Shown here piece by piece: positions 1-7,626 of a stretch of 64,000 nt of DNA. The DNA is from Chromatiaceae bacterium (GTDB taxonomy: Bacteria > Pseudomonadota > Gammaproteobacteria > Chromatiales > Chromatiaceae). Numbering within the stretch: the first letter of the stretch is position 1; each line of letters starts with the position of its first letter. Where the stretch lies: contig JACKMK010000001.1 of the NCBI GenBank assembly GCA_024235395.1, positions 1,116,001 to 1,180,000 on the forward strand, in the 5' to 3' direction. Made by a program: the position numbers and the translations under genes. The notes beneath the pieces were generated by a model. It was given only the letters and a program-made list of their open reading frames with translations. It was not told where the DNA came from and did no database searches.

Positions 1-716
1 AGCAGCGCACGGTCGGTCATGCCGGGCACGCGCGCCTGGATGATCGCGATCTCTTCGTCGCGCGGCAGATAGTTCAGCGTGGCGACGATGTTCCAGCGAT
101 CGATCTGCGCATGGTTGAGCAGCTGGGTGCCATGGTAGAGACCGTTCAGATTCCCGAGACCCACGGTGTTCGACGTCGCGAACAGTCGGAAAAACGGGTT
201 CGGTCGAATGACCTTGTTCTGATCGAGCAGCGTGAACTTGCCGTCACGCTCTAGGATGCGCTGGATCACGAACATCACGTCCGGGCGACCGGCGTCGTAT
301 TCGTCGAAGATCAGCGCAACCGGCCGCTGCAGGGCCCAGGGCACGATGCCTTCCTGGAACTCGGTGACCGGCTTGTCGTCGCGCAGCACGATCGCATCGC
401 GACCGACCAGATCGAGGCGCGAGATATGGCCGTCGAGATTGATCCGTACACAGGGCCAGTTGAGACGCGCGGCGACCTGCTCGATGTGGGTCGACTTCCC
501 GGTCCCGTGCAGGCCCTGCACCATCACCCGCCGGTCGCGCATGAACCCGGCCAGGATCGCCAGGGTCACGTCGGCGTTGAAGCGGTACGCCGGGTCGACC
601 TCCGGCACGTGTTCGTCGCGCTCGCTGAATGCCGGCACCTGCAGATCGGTATCGATGCCGAACACCTCGCGCACCGGGACCCGGACATCGGGCCGGAGTT
701 CGGAGATCGCCGTCAC
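1..716 (-). CDS. cobS: Cobaltochelatase subunit CobS-like AAA+ ATPase (C-terminus cut off by the window edge)
   Basis: About 238 residues are visible and the gene runs off the left edge. The N-terminus has the CobS-type opening with REVFGID, PAFSERDEHVPE and DPAYRF, then a Walker A motif GLHGTGKST near residue 75 and a Walker B motif ALIFDEYD near residue 145. CobS is the AAA+ motor of the ATP-dependent CobNST chelatase that inserts cobalt into hydrogenobyrinate diamide in aerobic-type cobalamin synthesis. I chose the GTG start at 716 because GAGG lies about 8 nt upstream and the product begins at the family N-terminus. The cobT partner would lie beyond the left edge if present. A generic MoxR-like ATPase is possible but the N-terminal match argues for CobS. 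Confidence 0.85.
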   Translation of the reverse strand, partial: MTAISELRPDVRVPVREVFGIDTDLQVPAFSERDEHVPEVDPAYRFNADVTLAILAGFMRDRRVMVQGLHGTGKSTHIEQVAARLNWPCVRINLDGHISRLDLVGRDAIVLRDDKPVTEFQEGIVPWALQRPVALIFDEYDAGRPDVMFVIQRILERDGKFTLLDQNKVIRPNPFFRLFATSNTVGLGNLNGLYHGTQLLNHAQIDRWNIVATLNYLPRDEEIAIIQARVPGMTDRAL

Positions 717-828
717 GCTGCACCTCGCTGTGATTCGCTGACCTGGTCCAGCGGCGGTGCCACACGCGGATGCCGTTGGACTTCGCGGAAAGCATAGACA
801 ATAATCGAGACGATTTATATCATTTTTA

Positions 829-1599
829 ATGCCAATGTCCACAGAAGACGGGCTGGACCGGGCCCATGCGACCGCACTGCAGCGCTGGCAGGCGCCTTTC
901 CCGGATTTCGCGTCCGGCCACGACCGCCGCACCAGCGACGCCGGACTGCTCGAGCTGTTCTACGGCGGCCTGCTTCACGCCGCGGCCCACGACTGGCTGA
1001 ACGCCGGCCGCCGGCTGATCGACAAGACCTATGTGGACATGCTCTGGCACGTCCAGCGGCTGACCCGGATGCGCGCCTGCGGCGCTGAGCAGATCGCCGC
1101 GGCGCTGGATGACTTCATCCGCGGCGAGGTCGCCCTGCGCTGGACGACCCTGGGGCAGCTGACAGCCGACGACCGGGCCGCACTTGCCAGGGCCTGGGTG
1201 GAACACCTCGCGACCCATGGATTCGGCTCGATGCACAGCGAGGCCGCGGCGAGTCGGCTGTTGTTCTACCTGTGTCCGACGCTGCCGGTGTTCAACCTGT
1301 CCAGCGGTCATCTGCTCGCCCTGCGGCAACTCGACCACCCGGCGCCGAGTCAGCGCTACGGTGACTACGCGGCGCACGCGGCGGCGGCCTACCGCGAGCG
1401 TCTTCCGGCGCTGCTGGATCGCGCGACACCGGTAAGCACCGACGGCGATGCCGCACGGCAGGTGCTCGCCGAGACCGACTGGTGGCCGCGGCGACTCTTC
1501 GATCAGCTGCTGCGCGAACAGGTCCGCGAGGGTGATGCGACGCTGTTCGCGTGTGACGACGCCGGCCAACTGGTCGTCGGCCGGCGGCCACCCGGCTGA
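829..1599 (+). CDS. Conserved hypothetical protein divergent from cobS
   Basis: A 256-residue soluble protein with no signal peptide or membrane segment and a mostly helical, Ala/Leu/Arg-rich composition. I do not recognise the family with confidence. The stretch SRLLFYLCPTLPVF around residues 143-156, followed by a C-terminal WWPRRLFDQLL element, is faintly reminiscent of helix-hairpin DNA-glycosylase-like folds, but the catalytic Asp/Lys signature is not evident, so no function is assigned. It is transcribed divergently from cobS with about 110 bp between the starts. The ATG at 829 (or 835) has no clear Shine-Dalgarno sequence. The open minus-strand frame over the same bases is a high-GC shadow. 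Confidence 0.6.
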   Translation: MPMSTEDGLDRAHATALQRWQAPFPDFASGHDRRTSDAGLLELFYGGLLHAAAHDWLNAGRRLIDKTYVDMLWHVQRLTRMRACGAEQIAAALDDFIRGEVALRWTTLGQLTADDRAALARAWVEHLATHGFGSMHSEAAASRLLFYLCPTLPVFNLSSGHLLALRQLDHPAPSQRYGDYAAHAAAAYRERLPALLDRATPVSTDGDAARQVLAETDWWPRRLFDQLLREQVREGDATLFACDDAGQLVVGRRPPG

Positions 1600-1635
1600 A
1601 CGCCCGTCGCAGCGGCAGGCAGCGCGTCGAGCACG

Positions 1636-2382
1636 TCAGGTCAGCGCCCGTCGGATCAGGTTCGCGCCGAGCAGGAACAAGGCGACCGTCACCAGCCGTC
1701 GAAACGGGCCTTGCGCTATGCGGCCGCGCAGCCGGCTGCCGACCCACAGGCCGATACCGACCGGCAGACAGGCGGCCAACGACCAGGCGAACCGCTCGCC
1801 GACCAGGATGCCGGCCCGATTGAACGCAACGATCAGGGCCAGCGAACCGAAGGTCCAGATCGCGCCGATCGCGGCGATGAACGCCGCCTTGTCGAGGCGC
1901 AGCGCCGTCAGGTACATGATCAACAGGGGGCCGAACGCGGTCGACACACCGCCGAGCAGGCCGCCGACCAGGCCGGCTGCGACACCGACACTGCGTTCCC
2001 GCGCCGGGGAGACCGGCAACACCAGCCGGAACTGCTCCGCCAGCGCGAACCCGATCACCACCAGGCCGATGATCATCGAGAACGCCTCTTGGGGCAGCGC
2101 ACCCAGGCTGTGCGCACCGAGCATGATGCCGACACACAGCGCCACGATGGCCGGCCAGAAACGGCGCAGCGACGGTAGAAAAAGACGCCCCTCGACACCG
2201 AGGAACAGATTGCTGAGGACGACCGGCAGGATCATCAATGCCAGTGCCCACTCCTTGCTCAGGAACTGCATCAGGATCGACACCGCGACCAGCGGCAGAC
2301 CGAAGCCGATCGTGCCCTTGACGACGCCGGCCACCATCAGCACGCCGAACAGCAGCGCGATCGTCGCCGGATCGCCGTTCAC
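1636..2382 (-). CDS. TauE/SafE-family anion (sulfite) exporter
   Basis: A 248-residue, very hydrophobic protein with about seven or eight membrane segments and the internally repeated topology of the TauE/SafE/DUF81 family, with glycine-rich re-entrant stretches such as GTIGFGLPLV near residue 24 and GGLLGGVSTAFGP near residue 140. Family members export sulfite, sulfoacetate or other organic anions across the inner membrane. It is the last gene of the sulfonate-type operon, 47 bp after the universal stress gene. A sulfite exporter fits well beside sulfoacetate-degrading enzymes, since the downstream enzyme Xsc releases sulfite. Substrate is inferred from context only. Confidence 0.8.
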   Translation of the reverse strand: MNGDPATIALLFGVLMVAGVVKGTIGFGLPLVAVSILMQFLSKEWALALMILPVVLSNLFLGVEGRLFLPSLRRFWPAIVALCVGIMLGAHSLGALPQEAFSMIIGLVVIGFALAEQFRLVLPVSPARERSVGVAAGLVGGLLGGVSTAFGPLLIMYLTALRLDKAAFIAAIGAIWTFGSLALIVAFNRAGILVGERFAWSLAACLPVGIGLWVGSRLRGRIAQGPFRRLVTVALFLLGANLIRRALT

Positions 2383-2429
2383 TATCGATCAGCCGGGTGC
2401 CAGCGCGCGACAGGGCCGCGCATCGCCCA

Positions 2430-2870
2430 TCACTTGACGATCATCACCGGGCACGGTGCAGCAACGCTGACCTTGTGTGCGACGCTGCCCATCGCGATCT
2501 CGCGCAGGCCGGTCAGGCCGCGTGTGCCGACCACGATCAGGTCGACCGGCGACGCGCGTACCGCGGCGAGCAGGGCCTTGACCGGGTCACCCTCGCCGAT
2601 CAACCGTTCGATGCGTTCGACGCCGGCCGCCCGCACCCTGGTCTCCGCGTCCTGCATGATCGACTCGGCCTGATCACGACCGATCTTGCGGTACACCTCG
2701 CGCGCCGATTCGATCACGCGGATGTCGTAGTCGCTGCGGAAGGCGCTGACCTCGACCGCGTGAAACAACACCAGGGTCGCATCGCAACGTCGGCTCAGGC
2801 CGGCCGCCATGTCCAGCGCACGGGCCGCGTGCTCCGACCCGTCGAGTGCCACCAGCACCTTGTCAAACAT
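2430..2870 (-). CDS. Universal stress protein, UspA family
   Basis: A 146-residue single-domain Usp protein starting MFDKVLVALDGSEHA, the usual beta1-loop. The ATP-binding motif G-x2-G-x9-G-S is intact as GTRGLTGLREIAMGS near residues 117-131, so it should be an ATP-binding member. Length equals the family norm. It lies 32 bp downstream of the CoA-ligase gene and before the TauE-like exporter. Universal stress proteins are frequent passengers in transporter operons of this type; here it probably senses energy state or stress while the organic acid is being used, which is an inference. Confidence 0.88.
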   Translation of the reverse strand: MFDKVLVALDGSEHAARALDMAAGLSRRCDATLVLFHAVEVSAFRSDYDIRVIESAREVYRKIGRDQAESIMQDAETRVRAAGVERIERLIGEGDPVKALLAAVRASPVDLIVVGTRGLTGLREIAMGSVAHKVSVAAPCPVMIVK

Positions 2871-2902
2871 CGGCGTCTCCGTTGATCAGTCGGTCAGTTG
2901 GC

Positions 2903-4483
2903 TCAACGCCGCGCATCGGGACCGGCGGTGCGCGAACCCTGGCGCAGGATTGCGAGCTGCCCCTGGATCATGTCGGCCAGTTTGAGCCGTTGGATCTTGC
3001 CCGAAGGGCCCTTCGGCAGCTCGTCGAGGATGAACACCCGTTTCGGTGACTTGAACGCGCCCAGGCGCGCCTGGGTCAGTTCGGTCAACTCCCGCTCGCT
3101 GCACGACACCCCCGGCTTGAGCGCGACACAGGCCATCACCTCCTGGCCGTACATGGTATCCGGCATGCCGAACCCGGCCGCCTCGAGTACCGCGGGATGC
3201 TCGTACAACACCTCGTCGATCTCGCGCGGCGCGATGTTCTCGCCGCCCTTGATGATCAGCTCCTTGATCCGCCCGGTGATGAAGAAGAAGCCGTCCGGGT
3301 CCTTTACCGCGACATCGCCGGTGTGCAGCCAGCCGTCCGGCTCGATCGCCTCCGCGGTGGCCTCCGGGTTCTTGTAGTAACCGCGGGTCACGTTGTCGCC
3401 GCGGATCACCAGTTCACCTGGACAGTTCGGCGGACACTCGTTGCCGTGTTCGTCGATGATCTTCGCCTCGTTGCCGACCGCCACGCCCGGCGAACCGTAC
3501 TTCGGCCTGGCCGGTGGCATCGGGTTGGACAGGATCTGCGCCGCGGTCTCGGTCAACCCCATGGTCTCGACGATCGGTATCCCGAAGCGCTCCTCGAACG
3601 CACGGTGCATCTCCGGTGCCAGCGGCGCGGACGCGGAACGGCCGAAACGCAGATACGGCAGGCCGCCGAGTGCATCGCGATCGAAACCCTCGCGCTCGGC
3701 GTGTTCGAGCAGATAGGCGATGATCGTCGGCACGACGCTGAACCAGGTGCAGGCATAGCGCGCCGCGGTCTGCCAGAACGCGGAGGTGCTGAAACGCTGC
3801 GGCATCACGACACTGCCGCCGCTGACCAGCGGGCCCATCACCGTGACCATCTCGGCATTTATGTGATACAGCGGCAACACGCACAGCGCACGGTCGGTCT
3901 CGCCGAGTTGATGGGCGAGCATGGTGTTGCGGCCGCCGGCAACGGCATTGCGATGGTTCAGCAGGACGCCCTTCGGCCGGCCGGTGGTGCCCGAGGTGTA
4001 GATCAGCAGTGCATCCGTCTCTTCGTCCGGCGGCAGCGGGTCGGCGGGCGCGAGCGTTCCATCCGGCCATTCCGGCCCCGTATTCACCGAGGTGTGGATC
4101 AGCTGCACGGCCTCGGGCCGGTCGTCCAGCACTCTGGCCAGCTTGCCGGCATAACTGTCGTCGACGAACAGGGCGCGACAGTCGGAATGCTCGATCACGT
4201 ACGACAACGCGGCGTCACCGGACACGGCGTTCAATGGCACCACCACGCGACCGCTGTACATCACGCCGACGAACAAGGCGCAGGTCCAGTACCCGTTCGG
4301 CAGCAGGAAGGCAACCTTTTCACCGCGCGCCACGCCGAGTGCGTCGAGATGAGCGGCGATGCTCCGTGCGTGTTCACGCAGCGCCGCGTAACTCATCGAC
4401 CTGTTGATCTCCGGCGCGACCAGGAACGTCTTGCCCGGCTGCGCGTCCGCATATCGATCGACGAAATGATTCACGGTGTTCAT
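2903..4483 (-). CDS. sauT: AMP-forming acyl-CoA ligase, probable sulfoacetate-CoA ligase (SauT-like)
   Basis: A 526-residue member of the ANL adenylating superfamily. The P-loop LLIYTSGTTGRPKG lies near residue 160, the A5 motif GLTETAAQ near 315, the A7/A8 region LHTGDVAVKD and GRIKELIIKGGENI near 400-425, and the catalytic C-terminal lysine sits in GPSGKIQR near residue 500. It would convert a carboxylate, ATP and CoA to acyl-CoA, AMP and pyrophosphate. Because it sits 10 bp after a SauS-like acylating dehydrogenase and in one operon with a sulfite-type exporter, sulfoacetate is the best substrate guess. I chose the ATG at 4483 because GAGGA precedes it at 5 nt; an upstream in-frame start at 4543 lies inside the previous gene. 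Other small carboxylates are possible. Confidence 0.72.
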   Translation of the reverse strand: MNTVNHFVDRYADAQPGKTFLVAPEINRSMSYAALREHARSIAAHLDALGVARGEKVAFLLPNGYWTCALFVGVMYSGRVVVPLNAVSGDAALSYVIEHSDCRALFVDDSYAGKLARVLDDRPEAVQLIHTSVNTGPEWPDGTLAPADPLPPDEETDALLIYTSGTTGRPKGVLLNHRNAVAGGRNTMLAHQLGETDRALCVLPLYHINAEMVTVMGPLVSGGSVVMPQRFSTSAFWQTAARYACTWFSVVPTIIAYLLEHAEREGFDRDALGGLPYLRFGRSASAPLAPEMHRAFEERFGIPIVETMGLTETAAQILSNPMPPARPKYGSPGVAVGNEAKIIDEHGNECPPNCPGELVIRGDNVTRGYYKNPEATAEAIEPDGWLHTGDVAVKDPDGFFFITGRIKELIIKGGENIAPREIDEVLYEHPAVLEAAGFGMPDTMYGQEVMACVALKPGVSCSERELTELTQARLGAFKSPKRVFILDELPKGPSGKIQRLKLADMIQGQLAILRQGSRTAGPDARR

Positions 4484-4493
4484 CGCGCTTTCC

Positions 4494-5951
4494 TCATGCA
4501 TCGTCGGCGCCGGGTTCGACACCGAACTTTCGCCAGTAGTCACCGAAGATGTCGTCGAGCGTCGGTTCGTCCGGCGGAATGGTTCGCGCGATGCGCGTGG
4601 TGTTCAGAAAATGGCGGTAGTTCATGTTGTCCGAGATGTTGTTGCCGCCCCAGGTACCACAACCCATCGACAGCGAAAACGGCAGACCGTTGTCGAACGC
4701 GCCACCGGTGGCGAAGCAGTGCGCCTGATTCACGATCACGCGGCACACCGGCAGCTTCAGGCCGAGTTCGAGCGGTCTCCGGTCGTCCTCGGTGTGCACA
4801 CCGACCGAGTGTCCCTTGCCCTTGATCTCGAGCACCGCCGCCGCGATGTCGCCGGCCGCGGTGAAGTCGCGCGCTCGATATACCGTCAACACCGGACTGA
4901 GCTTCTCGTCGCTGAACTTGCTACGGCGATCGGGTACCGCCTCCTCGACCAGGATCGCAGTGACCGACCGGCCATGACGATCGATGCCGGCGAGGTCGAG
5001 GATCTCGTCCGCCGACTTCGCGGTGACCTGCGCGGTCAGCCGGCCATCGACCCACATCACCTCGCGCAGCCGTTCCTTCTCGTCTGCGTCCAGCAGGCGG
5101 GCGCCGCCCGCCCGGAGCGCATCCAACATCGGCGCATACACCGGGTCGACGACGATCAGGCTGTTTTCCGACGAACAGCTGGTCGCATTGTCGAACGTCT
5201 TCGACGCAATGATCTTCGCGGCCGCGGCATCCAGGTCGGCGGTCTCGTCGACGATGCTCGGCACATTGCCGGCACCGACACCGATCGCCGGCGTACCGCT
5301 GGTATAGGCCGCACGCACGTTGCTCTGCGAACCGGTCACGACCACCAGGTCGACCTGACGCATCATCGCGTGCGTTGCGGCCTTGGACACAGGCCCCGGC
5401 AGTTTCTGCACCAGGTCCCCCGGGGCACCGACCCGCAACAGGGCGCCGCGCATCAGTGCGACGATCTCGTCGCACACCGCGTTGCCCTTGGGCGAGGGTG
5501 CCAGGATCACCGCGTTGCCGCCCTTGAGCGCATTCAGCGTCTTGTTGTACGGCGTCGCCACCGGGTTGGTCGACGGCACGACCGCGCCGACCACACCGAC
5601 CGGTCGGGCGATCTCGATCAGTCCCTGCTCCGGGTACTCCGCGACCACACCGACGCTGCGGGCGCGCTTCAGGTCGCGCAGCAGACCCAGCGTCTTGCGA
5701 TGGTTCTTGGTGATCTTGTCCGCTACCCGACCGAGCCCGGTGTCGGCAACCGCCTGTTCGGCAAGTCGCCGATTGTTGGCCGGCTCGAGCAGGGTCCAGG
5801 CAACCGCGGTGACGACCTCGTCGACCGCGGCCTGGTCGTATCCGGCATACACCGCCTGGGCGGTACGCGCCCGCGCGACCAGTTCCGCAACGGTCTTTTC
5901 CACCTGTTCCTGCTCGGCGTCCGCCGGTCGCAATGTCGCATTCGTCGGCAT
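4494..5951 (-). CDS. sauS: Acylating aldehyde dehydrogenase, probable sulfoacetaldehyde dehydrogenase (SauS-like)
   Basis: A 485-residue aldehyde dehydrogenase of the CoA-acylating type (EutE/AdhE-N relatives). The nucleotide-binding region VVPSTNPVATP lies near residue 130, the catalytic cysteine is in ATSCSSEN near residue 259, and the C-terminal GCGTWGGNN element is typical of CoA-dependent members. In Cupriavidus necator SauS reduces sulfoacetyl-CoA to sulfoacetaldehyde. Coupling with the ligase encoded 10 bp downstream gives carboxylate to acyl-CoA to aldehyde. The start at 5951 is chosen over one 13 codons upstream because AGGGAA precedes it at good spacing and the product then starts MPTNATLRP. 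Sulfoacetate specificity is inferred from the gene set; Xsc is not in the window. Confidence 0.72.
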   Translation of the reverse strand: MPTNATLRPADAEQEQVEKTVAELVARARTAQAVYAGYDQAAVDEVVTAVAWTLLEPANNRRLAEQAVADTGLGRVADKITKNHRKTLGLLRDLKRARSVGVVAEYPEQGLIEIARPVGVVGAVVPSTNPVATPYNKTLNALKGGNAVILAPSPKGNAVCDEIVALMRGALLRVGAPGDLVQKLPGPVSKAATHAMMRQVDLVVVTGSQSNVRAAYTSGTPAIGVGAGNVPSIVDETADLDAAAAKIIASKTFDNATSCSSENSLIVVDPVYAPMLDALRAGGARLLDADEKERLREVMWVDGRLTAQVTAKSADEILDLAGIDRHGRSVTAILVEEAVPDRRSKFSDEKLSPVLTVYRARDFTAAGDIAAAVLEIKGKGHSVGVHTEDDRRPLELGLKLPVCRVIVNQAHCFATGGAFDNGLPFSLSMGCGTWGGNNISDNMNYRHFLNTTRIARTIPPDEPTLDDIFGDYWRKFGVEPGADDA

Positions 5952-6030
5952 GCTTCGATTCCCTGGCTGGACCCTATGCCTGTCGCACACCGGGCCCGCG
6001 ATAAAACGTTACTGCTGCATCGATCGACGC

Positions 6031-6072
6031 GGTGGGGGGCGAACCGCGCAGCCTGGGTTCGTCCCCCGCACC
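6031..6072 (-). other. Long stem-loop between tctC and sauS
   Basis: Arms at 6031-6045 and 6056-6072 can pair almost completely (one mismatch/bulge), with a loop of about 10 nt. It starts 3 nt after the tctC stop codon on the transcribed strand. There is no U-run directly after it. This is the kind of structure that protects the 3' end of a binding-protein mRNA, or acts as a partial terminator that lowers expression of the enzyme genes relative to the transporter. Confidence 0.5.
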
Positions 6073-6075
6073 GGG

Positions 6076-7083
6076 TCAATTTTCCTGACGCAGATCCTTG
6101 AGCAGGTCGGTCAGGTAGGCCTGACGCTCCTTCCACATCTTCTGCACCTGCGCCCTGTTCATCACCCGCATCGGCGAGCCACCCTCTTTCATCTTGCCGA
6201 TCACCTTGCTGTCCTGAAACATCGCCGGCACCTTGTCGGCGAGCATCGTCAGCACCGGTTCGGGCGTTCCGCCCGGCGCCATGATGCCGCGGAAGTTCAC
6301 GCTGCTGTCGTCGACGTCGACGCCCTGCTCCTTGAAGGTGGGCACGTCGGGCAGGAACTCGTTCCGTTCGAGATCGGCGATCGCAAGTATCTTCAGGCGA
6401 TCGCGGTTGCGGTACGCATCCGAGAGGTTGTTGAAGCCGGCCATCGTCTGGCCACCCAGCACGAACTGCATTGCCTTGACGCCACCACCGGAGGGTACGT
6501 ACTTGGTCTCGACCCCCGCCGCCTTGTCCAGCTGCAGGTTGGCGATGTGATGCCCGACATACAGACCGGCGCCCGATACCGTGAGCTTGCCCGGGTTGGC
6601 CTTCGCGTAGTCGAGGTAGTCCTTGAGCGAGTTGAACGGGCTGTCCTTGTTGACGATCAGCACCGCGGGATCCGCACCCCAGTTCGCGATCGGCTCCAGG
6701 TTGTCGATGTTGTACTTGACCTTCTTGGGAAACACGATCGACTGGGCAATGAAATGCGGCACGTTGTAAGCGGCCAGTTCGTAGCCGTCGGCCTTTGCCT
6801 GCTGTACGAACTTGTTCCAGCCAACCTGCCCGCCCGCGCCCGGCCGGTTGACGATCACCATCGGCTGGCCGTTCAGGTAGACCCCCTTGCCGTCCTTGTC
6901 CTCCTTGGCCGACATCATCGTCACGATGCGTGCCTGGAAGTCGGTCGCGCCACCGGCGCCATAAGATACGATCACGCTGATCGGCCGGTCGGGATACTCC
7001 GCCATCGCGGACCCGGCCGCGAACGAGACACCGGCAACCACGGCGGCCGCACTCACGGCGAGTTTCTGAACAAATCGTTTCAT
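6076..7083 (-). CDS. tctC: Tripartite tricarboxylate transporter substrate-binding protein TctC/Bug family
   Basis: A 335-residue periplasmic receptor. The first 28 residues form a Sec signal peptide ending AGSAMA, before EYPDRPISVIV, the standard Bug-family mature N-terminus. The GAGGATD loop near residue 43 and the NRPGAGGQVG loop near residue 79 are the two ligand-carboxylate binding loops of this family. Length matches the family. It feeds substrate to the TctA/TctB membrane permease encoded just upstream. GGAGG lies 7-8 nt before the ATG. Unusually for Bug proteins it has an insertion after MMSAKEDKDGKG. The flanking enzymes suggest a sulfonated or other small carboxylate as ligand. Confidence 0.9.
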   Translation of the reverse strand: MKRFVQKLAVSAAAVVAGVSFAAGSAMAEYPDRPISVIVSYGAGGATDFQARIVTMMSAKEDKDGKGVYLNGQPMVIVNRPGAGGQVGWNKFVQQAKADGYELAAYNVPHFIAQSIVFPKKVKYNIDNLEPIANWGADPAVLIVNKDSPFNSLKDYLDYAKANPGKLTVSGAGLYVGHHIANLQLDKAAGVETKYVPSGGGVKAMQFVLGGQTMAGFNNLSDAYRNRDRLKILAIADLERNEFLPDVPTFKEQGVDVDDSSVNFRGIMAPGGTPEPVLTMLADKVPAMFQDSKVIGKMKEGGSPMRVMNRAQVQKMWKERQAYLTDLLKDLRQEN

Positions 7084-7111
7084 CTACGTTCCTCCTCACT
7101 GATTTATCGTC

Positions 7112-7129
7112 GCCCCCTGCGGCGGGGGC
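7112..7129 (-). other. GC-rich hairpin between tctB and tctC
   Basis: GCCCCC at 7112-7117 can pair with GGGGGC at 7124-7129 around a six-base loop, in the 96 bp gap between tctB and tctC. No T-run follows on the transcribed strand. It may be an mRNA processing or stabilising structure that sets different levels for membrane and periplasmic subunits. Confidence 0.35.
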
Positions 7130-7179
7130 TTGTTATGCGACCGAACGACGCCGGCCCGCACCTCCGGACTGCAGGCCGT

Positions 7180-7626
7180 TCAGATCAGCCAACCTCTCGG
7201 CACCTGCACCTTCAGCAGTAGCGAAAAAAGCCCATACATCGCCAACGTGAAACCGACGGCCATCGCCAGGCTGTGCAGCGCGCGTCGGGCGCCCTGCTCC
7301 TGTGGCGAGTACCAATAGGTCACCAGCAGCAGCACCAGGAAGGTCGTCGCGTACATGCCCAGCGTCTCGATCAGCGCCACGCCAGCCGCCATCATCAGGA
7401 TGGCCGGCCACTGGCGCCCGAACGGAAACGGTTGGAAATCGTCGACGCACAGGTTGAACGCCTCGCGCGCCAGCGACACCAGGCTGAACGCCAGCATCGC
7501 GCCCGCGACCACCGCAGGAAACAGATAGGCCTCGGCGTTGTCCTGAAAATAGCTGACCTTGAAGATCAGCCCGGCGACCAGCGTCACCAGCGCGGCGACC
7601 AGCAGCCGTCGTCCGTAAACGATCAT
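7180..7626 (-). CDS. tctB: Tripartite tricarboxylate transporter small membrane subunit TctB
   Basis: A 148-residue protein with four predicted membrane helices (about residues 7-25, 34-53, 72-107 as two adjacent segments, and 117-143), which is the TctB pattern. It has no catalytic motif; TctB is the poorly conserved small subunit that associates with TctA in the inner membrane. Its ATG at 7626 overlaps the tctA stop by 4 bp (ATGA), so the two are translationally coupled. The C-terminal part keeps the usual SLLLKVQVPRGWLI-type ending of the family. Confidence 0.85.
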   Translation of the reverse strand: MIVYGRRLLVAALVTLVAGLIFKVSYFQDNAEAYLFPAVVAGAMLAFSLVSLAREAFNLCVDDFQPFPFGRQWPAILMMAAGVALIETLGMYATTFLVLLLVTYWYSPQEQGARRALHSLAMAVGFTLAMYGLFSLLLKVQVPRGWLI

